From the NCBI RefSeq assembly GCF_019797745.1, contig NZ_VOSI01000003.1, positions 496,001 to 560,000 of the forward strand: a DNA stretch of 64,000 nucleotides. Direction: 5' to 3'. Position numbers and translations under genes: made by a program. The stretch's first letter is position 1; every line of letters starts with the position of its first letter. The DNA is from Edaphocola aurantiacus. GTDB lineage: Bacteria > Bacteroidota > Bacteroidia > Chitinophagales > Chitinophagaceae. The notes beneath the pieces are model-generated. The model saw nothing but the letters and a program-made list of their open reading frames with translations, had not been told where the DNA came from and searched no databases. Positions 16,014 to 24,089 of the stretch are shown one piece after another.

Positions 16014-18911
16014 CTAGTAGTCAAATCCAAAGCTGAAACGAATGCCGGTAGGCGATACATTGGGCAGATCGGTATAGGTAAATCGCTTTACGAAATCAAT
16101 ACGCAGTACCTGCAGTATATTCTCTACCCCAACACTGGCTTCTATATAAGGTACAGTGCCCAGGCTGTTGACAATAGGCCTGCCATTGGCATCTGCAGGG
16201 AATAGCAATAATGATTTGTTGTACTGGGGCAGATTGTCGTTGCGTATGCCACCATACAATGCTTTGAAACAAAATACCTCTCTGAGCTTGAGTTTATTGA
16301 CCAGTGGTATACGGTTCAGGACGAAGCCTTTCATATGATAGTCGATCGTAAGCCCTACATATTTATCACTGGCAAATTCCATAAAGTTCATCAGGTTATA
16401 GGCGCCTACGCTGAAACGGTAAGTCTGATTGGCCTGCGGTATAAACAGCAATGGATAAGGTACAGTACCCCAGAGATAACCGGCATTCAGGGTGATGCGT
16501 GCTTCTCCAAGCGGTGCCAGGAAGTATGTTTTAGTCAGATTGGCATCCAGTCTCTGGTAAGGTATGGTTTGCGCACCATATCCCTCATTAAAGCCCATTG
16601 TAGCCTTCATCGAAAGGGCCAATGCCCCGTTGCTCATATATCCGCGGTAACGTTTGTTCTGGTAGAACTTCTCATTGGGTGACCAGCGCCAGTTGAGGCT
16701 GAACTCATTGGTATTGATATTGCGCACGGTATCCATTTGGTCAGAGGCGCGGGCAAAGTACAGGTTTCCTGCTGCCTCCTGCTGCCAGTTATTATAACCA
16801 ATGGTAAAAGTCATATGGTTGTGCAACTCCTTTGTATACTGAGCCGTAAAGAGCTTGTTATAGATCCAGCGGTTGCCATCGCCGCGCTTGGCAATGTCCG
16901 CAACTTTCTCCTGGGTAGCGAAGCCCAATGCCTGCCCTGGTGCCCGTACATCACTCTGGTAGCTGAGCTTGATATAGTTTGCCGGGAAGCCGTAAATATA
17001 CTTTTTAGCCAGGGAATAGCTGCCGCCGATGTAGTACTTAAATCGCTCATCGCGGGTACCATATGCTGCATAACCTTCTACGAGAAAGCGTTGCCATTTT
17101 TTGATATTGGTTCGGGCGCCTACCCTGAACTTATGACCTTCTAGCTGGTTGTAGGTATAGAGATCATATAGACTGCCGACTTCTACAGCACCCAGGTTCT
17201 TATAGCCACTGGCCAGCACATAACCCCACTCCATCATGTTCTTGTAGGCCTTTAGGGTAATAAGACTATCCACATTACGGTAAGCTTTTTCTTCATGATA
17301 CGTAAGCGGTTCCGGGCGGTTATCGTTCCAGAATATATTGTCGCGCTTCAGTGTGGTATCACCGAAATATTCTAAAGACTGTTGTTTTTCTTTAAATACC
17401 GTATCCGGAATGGACACATTGGCCTGGTAATCGCTGCGCTGGATATTACGCACACCTACTGCACCTCTCTTTGAATTGAACAGTCCGAAGTTGACAAAGT
17501 AATTGCTTTCTGTCTGCCAGTATTTGCCATTAGAAGCCTGTTTTTCAAATCCGAGATCTATGCGCAGGTCATTGGTCCAGTTCAGGTTTATCCCTTTAGG
17601 AATACCCATCTGAATCTTGGTTACCGCATAGTCCGGATCCAGGGTCACAAATATCCTGCCTATAAAACAAAAGTCTTTCTTATTGCGGGGTTCAAATTCC
17701 AGTTGCACAACCTTACGGCCGTCTACAATAGTGGTATCTACAATGTAATATTTATACAGTTGCGGTGCCGCAGGAGCAATCGGGCTGAGAAAGAAATTAT
17801 TCAGCACCCTGATCTTATTATCATAAATATCTACCTGGTCGTACAGGCGGTCCAGGAAGGAGGAAATGTTATTGCTTTCTATCAGTCCGGAACCAAAGCG
17901 CATGCGCTTTTCAGAGGTCATGACCGTCGCTTTTTTCTGCCGGGATTTACTCCAGTAATTGTCTGCAATATTTTCGGTGACGAACAGGGGCAACAGTTTA
18001 CGCCCTTTCATCATTGTAGTATCTTCATTCTGGAACAGGAAGCGAAACTTACGGAAGAAAAAGTTGCGTTTGATCGACCGCGGCAGATTACTGGCATACA
18101 ATACCATCTTGTCGTAAGAGACAAACCTGGCATCCTCATCATTCAGCATACGGTTCTGTTCTTTATGATCAATGACCTGCCTGATGAGCATTACAGCCGG
18201 GTTGTTTTTATTGCGGTAGCGGCCCTTGCGCCTGGCCAGTACCATGACTTCACCCAGTTCTTTTTCTATAGGTTCCAGGTATATTTTCAGATCTGTAGTA
18301 CCTGCTGCAATAAGGGTGTCCAGCTCTTCATAACCCAGGGCAGATATATGCAGGGATTGTTTGTCGCCGTTGAAGAGGATTTCGAAATGACCGCTGTCAT
18401 CACTTAATGCTCCCTCCTCTTCTTCTTTCAGAAATATAGCGACACCGGGCATGGCTTCTGTTTTGTCCCGACCATATATGTAGCCGGCTATCTTACCCAC
18501 TGTTCCGGTAAAAGTACTCGTATCATTACCCTGGCCTTTCAGCGAATCGACATGCAGCATTTTAGGCGCTTTGCGGTCATCTACAAAAATGCCTTCCTCT
18601 TTTTCTGCATATAGCATAATGGTCAGCATCAGGTCTGCCTCTTCCCGTAAGGGAACAATAGACTGTGTATAACCGGGAGCCAGTACCAATAGTTGACGGG
18701 CTGCTGACTGGGTAGACAATATAAAGCCACCGAGACTATCTGTACGGGCAGTATCCTGCTCGTATATGACCATAGCACCGGTAACCGGTGTTTTTTCTTT
18801 TTCAGAAATGACCTTACCAATAATCACTTTCTGCGCATACAACACCGTAGTGGAGCATACACAGAACAGGGCCATTATGGCAAATATGATATGGTGTAAG
18901 GATTTTGTCAA
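16014..18911 (-). CDS. DUF5686 and carboxypeptidase regulatory-like domain outer-membrane protein
   Basis: A 965-aa exported protein. A signal peptide (to about residue 26, ...TVLYAQ) is followed by two carboxypeptidase-regulatory-like segments (about 28-95 and 135-215), then the long DUF5686 region ending as a beta-barrel with the terminal aromatic FGFDY. Members are outer-membrane proteins typical of Bacteroidota; function is unknown. The chosen start is a TTG at 18909-18911, which gives a good signal peptide and lies 10 bp after the PAP2 stop; the first in-frame ATG (residue 13) would remove its positively charged start. It is the last gene of a minus-strand run from 21987. Confidence 0.85.
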   Translation of the reverse strand: MTKSLHHIIFAIMALFCVCSTTVLYAQKVIIGKVISEKEKTPVTGAMVIYEQDTARTDSLGGFILSTQSAARQLLVLAPGYTQSIVPLREEADLMLTIMLYAEKEEGIFVDDRKAPKMLHVDSLKGQGNDTSTFTGTVGKIAGYIYGRDKTEAMPGVAIFLKEEEEGALSDDSGHFEILFNGDKQSLHISALGYEELDTLIAAGTTDLKIYLEPIEKELGEVMVLARRKGRYRNKNNPAVMLIRQVIDHKEQNRMLNDEDARFVSYDKMVLYASNLPRSIKRNFFFRKFRFLFQNEDTTMMKGRKLLPLFVTENIADNYWSKSRQKKATVMTSEKRMRFGSGLIESNNISSFLDRLYDQVDIYDNKIRVLNNFFLSPIAPAAPQLYKYYIVDTTIVDGRKVVQLEFEPRNKKDFCFIGRIFVTLDPDYAVTKIQMGIPKGINLNWTNDLRIDLGFEKQASNGKYWQTESNYFVNFGLFNSKRGAVGVRNIQRSDYQANVSIPDTVFKEKQQSLEYFGDTTLKRDNIFWNDNRPEPLTYHEEKAYRNVDSLITLKAYKNMMEWGYVLASGYKNLGAVEVGSLYDLYTYNQLEGHKFRVGARTNIKKWQRFLVEGYAAYGTRDERFKYYIGGSYSLAKKYIYGFPANYIKLSYQSDVRAPGQALGFATQEKVADIAKRGDGNRWIYNKLFTAQYTKELHNHMTFTIGYNNWQQEAAGNLYFARASDQMDTVRNINTNEFSLNWRWSPNEKFYQNKRYRGYMSNGALALSMKATMGFNEGYGAQTIPYQRLDANLTKTYFLAPLGEARITLNAGYLWGTVPYPLLFIPQANQTYRFSVGAYNLMNFMEFASDKYVGLTIDYHMKGFVLNRIPLVNKLKLREVFCFKALYGGIRNDNLPQYNKSLLLFPADANGRPIVNSLGTVPYIEASVGVENILQVLRIDFVKRFTYTDLPNVSPTGIRFSFGFDY

Positions 18912-18921
18912 TGAAAATGAT

Positions 18922-19524
18922 TTATGAAGCTACTGCTTTTTGAAAAGTCTTTCGAACCGGGGGCAGTTTTACCTTTCGGTTAAACAGTGTCGCAAAAAGG
19001 TAACCAATGCCTGTACCTATTATTGCCCCGCAGGTAATGTCGAGTGGATAATGAATGCCCACATATACCTGCCCGTATGCAATGGAGAATGCCCACAGGA
19101 ACAAAACCCCGATCCATTTACCGGTATGCTCCTTAAGCGTGAAGAATATAAATGTTGCAATGCAGAAATGGTTTACCGCATGAGAAGAAGTAAAGCTGTA
19201 GCTGCCACTGCAGTATCCCAGCAATCTGCGCACCTGGCCTTCCAGCAAAGGCTCATTACAGGGGCGTACCCTTGCTACCAGCGGTTTGATCAGATGGCTG
19301 CTGAGCTGATCGCTGCATAACATCATAAGGCCAACAGTAATCAACCAGGGCCATACCCTGATGCCGAAACGGTAGAACAGCAGCACAACAATCACTATAT
19401 AAAGAGGAACCCAGGTCTTGGCATCACGCCATACCGGCATAATGACATCCGTAAAATGGCTGACCCATTCTGTATTTATTTTCAAAAATAAAGACCTGTC
19501 TAATTCCAATAGTGTTGCTATCAT
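18922..19524 (-). CDS. PAP2 family phosphatase
   Basis: A 200-aa membrane phosphatase with about five helices. Motif 1 is KX6RP (Lys80 to Pro88, KPLVARVRP). Motif 2 is FTSSHA with His115. Motif 3 is GQVYVGIHYPLD with His158 and Asp162. These enzymes remove phosphate from lipids such as phosphatidate, undecaprenyl pyrophosphate or lipid A. In motif 3 the usual Ser-Arg pair is Gly151-Gln152, a variant that I believe is common in Bacteroidota PAP2 proteins. The substrate is unknown. It lies between a GT2 gene and a DUF5686 gene, pointing to envelope work. Confidence 0.88.
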   Translation of the reverse strand: MIATLLELDRSLFLKINTEWVSHFTDVIMPVWRDAKTWVPLYIVIVVLLFYRFGIRVWPWLITVGLMMLCSDQLSSHLIKPLVARVRPCNEPLLEGQVRRLLGYCSGSYSFTSSHAVNHFCIATFIFFTLKEHTGKWIGVLFLWAFSIAYGQVYVGIHYPLDITCGAIIGTGIGYLFATLFNRKVKLPPVRKTFQKAVAS

Positions 19525-19585
19525 ACCCGATTGTGTGCTGCGTAATGGTGTGTTACTATATTATCCCCGAGGTGGTGCTTGTATG

Positions 19586-20026
19586 CTAATAAGCAATTAT
19601 ATCCTCTGCAGCCTGCTGTTGCAGGGGTTGCACAGGTGTATTGCTGACCTCCACTTTATCTACTATGTATTGTCCCCTCTTCTCATTCATATTGGTATAG
19701 GTCTCTCCACGCCAGGGCAGACTCTTTCGGTATTGATTATAATGGATAATCACATTTTTACCGATGTTCTGTTCCATAGTGGCAACGACCTTTGGATCTT
19801 CTACACTAAAGTAGAAGTATTGTGCCTGAAAGTTGCCTCCTACCCTTCCGAATCCGGACATGAGGATCTCTCCTTCATAGGTTTTAAAGACATTTCCTTT
19901 ACGGGAAAACTTCTGTAATACACCTTCCCGTTGTCCGTCACTGAAACGGTTAATGTAGAACCAGTATATATATCCGCCTATACCTACTATGAGCAGCAGG
20001 GACAGGATGCCGATGATCTTACGCAT
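19586..20026 (-). CDS. Hypothetical membrane-anchored protein, 146 aa
   Basis: An unrecognised protein with one N-terminal hydrophobic segment (about 4-28, an uncleaved anchor or signal peptide) and a soluble domain outside the cytoplasmic membrane. The domain contains KTYEGEILMSGFGRVGG and KNVIIHYNQYRKSLPWRGET, a strand-turn arrangement that would fit a small OB-like barrel. I cannot name a family with confidence. It sits between the GT2 gene (28 bp) and the PAP2 gene (61 bp) on the same strand, and is probably cotranscribed with these envelope genes. Confidence 0.7.
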   Translation of the reverse strand: MRKIIGILSLLLIVGIGGYIYWFYINRFSDGQREGVLQKFSRKGNVFKTYEGEILMSGFGRVGGNFQAQYFYFSVEDPKVVATMEQNIGKNVIIHYNQYRKSLPWRGETYTNMNEKRGQYIVDKVEVSNTPVQPLQQQAAEDIIAY

Positions 20027-20054
20027 ATTTTTTATAGTTTTTCAAAGTGTACAT

Positions 20055-21209
20055 TTATTGCACGGTTCTCCCTTTCCAGGAATATGAACCAAATTTACCT
20101 AAAAATCCCGCAATAATGATATACAGAATGTGCAATGGTTGTAAAAATATAAAAAATATTAATTCGCTTTTCTTACGGTAAAACCGGGCCACGGGGAAAA
20201 GAAAAAAGAGTTCTGCCAATACTTTGATAACCAGTGCCCAAAGCAGCACCGGCAAATATGAAGGCCAGATAAATGAAATGATAGCGGTACACAGCAGACT
20301 GCAATTGAACAGGTAAACTACCAGCAGGATCAGGGTCATCTTAAACTGGGGGTAGCTGTCAGCCTTGGATGCCCAGCGGATGCGCTGATTGATAAACGAA
20401 GCAAAATCAGGCTGAACAGGCGTTTCGACTATCGCATGATGTTCAAAAAGGTAACGTATACTGTCGGGGAACCGGCGCTGAATCTTCTGCATCAGCATCA
20501 TATCATCACCTGATGCCTTATGGTCAATATCCCTGTAGCCATCAACCGCTTCAAAGGCTGCCCGGGAAAAGAGCATATTGGCTCCGTTACACATATTGCC
20601 CAGGTTCAGTTTATTGGATGCCACAGTGATGCCCTGCATGGTCATAAAATCCAGACTCTGGAAATAATACAGCCAGGACTTGTTTTGCTGATACGGTGTG
20701 AAGGAAACAGGCGCTGCGACAAAGTGTATTCCCTGTTCTTCTACGGCCGAGGCAAATAAGTTTAGCCATTGCGAAGGAAGCGTACAGTCAGCATCTGTAG
20801 TGATGATATAGTCACCTGTTGATTGCTGGATAGCGATCTCCAGGGCTTTCTTTTTGTATGCATTGATCCGTTCTTCTGCACTGAGGTGATCTTTTAGTTG
20901 CAGTACCCTGTGAGGTGGTGGCAAAAGTTGTTTTGCAATATGCGCAGTATCGTCAGTAGAAAAATCATCGATCAGGATAATTTCGTACCGGTCGCCGGGA
21001 TAGTTATTATTGAGTATAGATTGCAGGCAGGCCGCAATATTATCGGCCTCGTTCCGTGCCGGTATAATGATAGAAAAAAATGGGTATTCATTAATGTCCC
21101 CTTCTGATACCGCAGTTGTTTGTCTTTCCTGACTGAAACCATAGCGGTATAAGAGCATCAGTACAACATACAATATGCAAAGGGTACAGAAGGCTAAAGT
21201 GTAGATCAT
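20055..21209 (-). CDS. Glycosyltransferase family 2, membrane-bound
   Basis: A 384-aa inverting glycosyltransferase. An N-terminal helix (about 2-22) precedes the GT-A domain: SIIIPARNEADNI, the Asp pair in LIDDFSTDD, the DxD-type TTDADCT, and QRIRWASK (QxxRW, typical of processive enzymes). C-terminal helices follow from about 285. This is the layout of polysaccharide or glycolipid synthases acting at the inner membrane. The start is the ATG at 21207-21209 (MIYTLAF), 10 bp after the upstream hydrolase stop; a longer in-frame reading would run back into that gene. Confidence 0.88.
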   Translation of the reverse strand: MIYTLAFCTLCILYVVLMLLYRYGFSQERQTTAVSEGDINEYPFFSIIIPARNEADNIAACLQSILNNNYPGDRYEIILIDDFSTDDTAHIAKQLLPPPHRVLQLKDHLSAEERINAYKKKALEIAIQQSTGDYIITTDADCTLPSQWLNLFASAVEEQGIHFVAAPVSFTPYQQNKSWLYYFQSLDFMTMQGITVASNKLNLGNMCNGANMLFSRAAFEAVDGYRDIDHKASGDDMMLMQKIQRRFPDSIRYLFEHHAIVETPVQPDFASFINQRIRWASKADSYPQFKMTLILLVVYLFNCSLLCTAIISFIWPSYLPVLLWALVIKVLAELFFLFPVARFYRKKSELIFFIFLQPLHILYIIIAGFLGKFGSYSWKGRTVQ

Positions 21210-21219
21210 CTTCTGTAGG

Positions 21220-21987
21220 TTATGCCTTTTGTATAAATGCCTCAAACAGTTGCTGCTGGCTGCTGTCAGGATGTATCTGCACCACGTCCAGTTTCTTTGC
21301 AAAGGTCAATGCCCGTTTCTGTGATACAGCGGAGATATGCAATTGCACCTGTACCCCATGCTTTTTGAGTTGCCACCTTACCTTATCCGGTTCCGGAATA
21401 ATGTCTTTGGTAAAAGCCCATAATTGTGCTGTAGCCGTATCTTTTTCAGTCTGGTGCAGCTCTTCCTGCATATAGGCCACATTGTCCTTCTTTACCAGTT
21501 TTATGGAAGATAAAGCATTCAGGATGGAGATGGCGCGTTTGGGATTAGCCGCAAAAAAACGATATAACCCTTTGCCAGGTACCGATCTTGTATGGGCACT
21601 GTACCAGGGTAAATGGTATAAACCTTCCGGATCGAAGAGCCAGATGGCATTGATCCATTCGCAACGTTGCTCTGCCAGTGTAAGGGCAAACCTGCCGCCA
21701 CTGCCGCAGGCCAGTATATCCAGTCTGTCAGCGTTGAATTCCAGTTTGAATCGCTCGGTAATGGTTACCAGGGCTGTTTTGTCCATCGGGCTTTTCCATT
21801 GAGACTGTCCATGTCCGGGCAGGTCGAAGGAGATAATGGTATAACGCCCGCCCAACTGCGCGGCCAGTGGCTTGACAAAGGACTGGTCCTGCCCTTTATC
21901 ATGAAATGCCAGTAATAAAGCTGGGCCATTGCCGTATCGGGCAAAGTGAAGTATATTATCTTGATAGGATATCTTTCCGGACTGCAT
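21220..21987 (-). CDS. Alpha/beta hydrolase fold protein
   Basis: A 255-aa cytoplasmic protein of the alpha/beta hydrolase superfamily. It has SFDLPGHGQS (about 54-63) after strand 4. The nucleophile elbow appears as CGSGGR with the Ser near residue 94; Cys replaces the first Gly of the usual GxSxG. A late His (near 238, IHPDSSQQQLFEAFI) could complete the triad. Substrate unknown: esterase, lipase or thioesterase activity is possible. It is the first gene of the minus-strand run that continues into GT2, and diverges from ychF. Confidence 0.78.
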   Translation of the reverse strand: MQSGKISYQDNILHFARYGNGPALLLAFHDKGQDQSFVKPLAAQLGGRYTIISFDLPGHGQSQWKSPMDKTALVTITERFKLEFNADRLDILACGSGGRFALTLAEQRCEWINAIWLFDPEGLYHLPWYSAHTRSVPGKGLYRFFAANPKRAISILNALSSIKLVKKDNVAYMQEELHQTEKDTATAQLWAFTKDIIPEPDKVRWQLKKHGVQVQLHISAVSQKRALTFAKKLDVVQIHPDSSQQQLFEAFIQKA

Positions 21988-22019
21988 GGTTCAAATACGG
22001 TATTGAAGCTGATTCGGGG

Positions 22020-22027
22020 CAAAGATA
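22020..22027 (-). promoter_or_regulatory. Promoter -7 element of the hydrolase-GT2-PAP2 run
   Basis: On the minus strand this reads TATCTTTG, matching TAnnTTTG, 32 nt before the hydrolase ATG. Confidence 0.5.
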
Positions 22028-22101
22028 AGGTATCAGGGAAAATATTTGACCGGAACACAGGAAGATAAGCCCTGGTCATTCGGGTATTGATAAAATATCA
22101 G

Positions 22102-22109
22102 TACATTTG
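22102..22109 (+). promoter_or_regulatory. Promoter -7 element of ychF
   Basis: TACATTTG matches TAnnTTTG and lies 20 nt before the ychF ATG. Confidence 0.6.
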
Positions 22110-22129
22110 CAAAAATTTTTTCAACAACA

Positions 22130-23227
22130 ATGGCTTTACAGGCAGGAATTGTAGGATTGCCCAACGTAGGTAAATCCACCTTATTTAACGCAGTAAGTAA
22201 CAGTGCTAAAGCACAAGCTTCTAACTATAGATTCTGTACTATCGAACCCAATGTGGGCCTGGTAGATGTACCCGATGAGCGCCTGGATGCACTGGCTAAG
22301 ATTGTGCAACCGCAGCGTATACTGCCTACCGCAATCGAATTTGTGGATATCGCAGGTCTGGTTAAAGGTGCTTCCAAAGGGGAAGGACTGGGTAATAAAT
22401 TCTTAGGTAACATACGTGAGGTAGATGCGATCGCACACGTGATCCGTTGCTTCGAGGATGAAAACATCCTGCGTGAAGAAGGGATGATCAACCCGGTTAG
22501 CGATAAAGAAATTATTGATACAGAGCTGCAACTAGCCGATCTGGCCAGCGTGGAAAAGAAAATAGCCCGTGTAGAGAAAATGGTTAAGGCTGATCCTAAG
22601 CAAAAGTTAGTACTGGATGTACTGATGGCTTGTAAAGGTCATCTGGAGCAAGGCAAGAACATTCGCGGACTGAAACTGGAGGGTGAAGACAAAGAAGCTA
22701 TCGCTGATATCTTCCTGCTGACAGCCAAGCCGGTACTGTATGTTGCGAACGTTGACGAAGCGTCTATGCATACAGGCAACAAGTATTCTGAAGCACTGAA
22801 GAAAGTTGCAGAAGAAGAAGGTGCACAGATCATTGTTATGTGTAATAATATCGAAGCACAGATTTCTGAAATGGAAGATCCGGATGATAAAGCATTGTTC
22901 CTGGAGGAATACAGCCTTACAGAGCCAGGTCTGAACCGCCTGATCCGCGCAGCTTATACCCTGCTTGACCTGATCACTTATTTTACTGCAGGTGTGCAGG
23001 AGGTACGTGCCTGGACAATCCTCAAAGGATGGAAAGCCCCTCAGGCAGCCAGTGTGATTCACACAGACTTCGAAAAAGGATTTATTAAAGCTGAGGTAAT
23101 CGCTTATAATGACTATATCGAACTGGGTGGCGAAGCCGGATGTAAAGAGAAAGGTAAATTGCGTATTGAAGGTAAAGAATATATCGTACAGGACGGTGAT
23201 GTAATGCACTTCCGTTTCAACGTATAA
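22130..23227 (+). CDS. ychF: Redox-responsive ATPase/GTPase YchF (Obg family)
   Basis: A 365-aa P-loop protein of the universally conserved YchF/OLA1 group. G1 is GLPNVGKST (8-16) and G3 is DIAGLVKGAS (about 68-77). The G4 position reads NVDE rather than NKxD, the change that lets YchF prefer ATP. A coiled-coil insertion (about 125-200) and a C-terminal TGS domain (from about 280, TYFTAGVQEVRAWT) complete it. Length matches the family (363 aa in E. coli). It binds ribosomes and affects translation and stress responses. Single gene with its own promoter and a strong terminator. Confidence 0.96.
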   Translation: MALQAGIVGLPNVGKSTLFNAVSNSAKAQASNYRFCTIEPNVGLVDVPDERLDALAKIVQPQRILPTAIEFVDIAGLVKGASKGEGLGNKFLGNIREVDAIAHVIRCFEDENILREEGMINPVSDKEIIDTELQLADLASVEKKIARVEKMVKADPKQKLVLDVLMACKGHLEQGKNIRGLKLEGEDKEAIADIFLLTAKPVLYVANVDEASMHTGNKYSEALKKVAEEEGAQIIVMCNNIEAQISEMEDPDDKALFLEEYSLTEPGLNRLIRAAYTLLDLITYFTAGVQEVRAWTILKGWKAPQAASVIHTDFEKGFIKAEVIAYNDYIELGGEAGCKEKGKLRIEGKEYIVQDGDVMHFRFNV

Positions 23228-23242
23228 TTATAAAAGTATACC

Positions 23243-23286
23243 CTTAAATAACAAAGGCAGCCGGAAGGCTGCCTTTGTTATTTAAG
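23243..23286 (+). terminator. ychF terminator, 20-bp hairpin
   Basis: A perfect 20-bp stem (23243-23262 with 23267-23286) closed by a GGAA tetraloop, 15 bp after the ychF stop. Confidence 0.85.
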
Positions 23287-23773
23287 TTAAATTTGATTAT
23301 CCGCTTACAGGAAACAAAGATTTGCCTTTTTCCTTGCGTTACTTTCTATTGCTACCTTTTGCCTTGATGCAAAAGGTAGCGCCAAAAAATCAAGGCTGTA
23401 TAAATCCCTGGCTAAAAATCAATGTGTCGGCCGGCCGCAAACCAGAACGCTGCGCTCAGACAGTGGTTTCCGGCTTTATCGACCGAGCCAATGATTTTAT
23501 GAACGCCGGATTTATAAGGCCTTTCGAGCGATCTGTATGGTACGGATCGCTTATTGTTTTCATCACAGCGATAGCCATTTTGGAGCGGAGCTGCGATCGT
23601 TGAGCACCGAACGCGTCACACGTTAAGCTCAAACGATCAGTGCACGCAACGGTACAAAATGGCGGTGCTTGTAATCGCCTTGATGAAAACAAAGGCATTT
23701 TTGGTCCTTTTGTTGCCGGACAAAAGGACGAATAAAATAGTTGACTACAAGCGGCTAGTCAGTTAAGTTAAAT
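23282..23773. repeat. Noncoding, highly structured interspersed-repeat-like element
   Basis: This block has no credible gene. It is built from inverted repeats: a perfect 12-bp pair (23351-23362 with 23369-23380); a large hairpin whose outer arms are TTGTTTTCATCA (23554-23565) and its complement (23681-23692), with a second matching pair AGCCATTTTG/CAAAATGGC inside; and a 10-bp pair (23704-23713 with 23720-23729). The 11-bp direct repeat TTAAGTTAAAT borders it at 23282-23292 and 23763-23773, with CCGCTT and AAGCGG set 8 nt inside each. I recall similar sequence scattered between genes in other Bacteroidota, where it gives rise to spurious small ORFs; that is from memory. Confidence 0.6.
23679..23740 (+). 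repeat. First copy of a ~60-bp direct repeat
   Basis: The segment from TTGATGAAAACAA to GAATAAAATAG is matched, with scattered changes, at 23930-23990. It carries the stem GTCCTTTTGT/ACAAAAGGAC. Confidence 0.7.
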
Positions 23774-23880
23774 CATTTACTTAATGCCGGATTGATAAGA
23801 CTGTTCATATATGATCTGTTCTGTATGGAGAAGTGCATGGGAGCAGAGATGTCTCATTTTTGTATTGAGAATAGTGAAAG

Positions 23881-23925
23881 GAGATTTCTCGACTACACTT
23901 CGTTTCGCTCGAAATGACGAGGGTG
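23881..23925 (+). repeat. REP-like short repeat unit
   Basis: The unit contains TCGACTACACTTCG then TTTCGCTCGAAATGACG and folds as an imperfect hairpin (ATTTC-TCGA against TCGAAAT). I recall nearly identical units in intergenic DNA of many Bacteroidota genomes. No tyrosine transposase (RAYT) gene is in this window. The stretch 23774-23880 before it shows nothing recognisable. Confidence 0.55.
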
Positions 23926-23929
23926 ACGC

Positions 23930-23990
23930 CTTGATGAGAACAATCCATTTTAGTCCTTTTATTACCGGACGAAAGGCAAACAAAATAAAA
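23930..23990 (+). repeat. Second copy of the ~60-bp direct repeat
   Basis: A diverged copy of 23679-23740. Its internal stem is decayed by substitutions (GTCCTTTTAT against GACGAAAGGC). Confidence 0.65.
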
Positions 23991-24025
23991 GCCTAAGATG
24001 TTGGATAGCCATATCATTTCATTCA

Positions 24026-24061
24026 AGCATAAAAGCAGCTCCGAAGAGCTGCTTTTATGCT
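24026..24061. terminator. Terminator hairpin after the T9SS cargo gene
   Basis: A 16-bp stem (24026-24041 with 24046-24061) with a CGAA loop, just beyond the stop of the minus-strand gene ending at 24090. Confidence 0.8.
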
Positions 24062-24089
24062 ATTAAGATGATGTATGTTATGCTTGTTA

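Noticed and set aside
23322-23603. 93-codon frame inside the noncoding block after ychF
   Set aside because: It runs through inverted repeats of the interspersed element; translations of this repeat are a known source of spurious small proteins.
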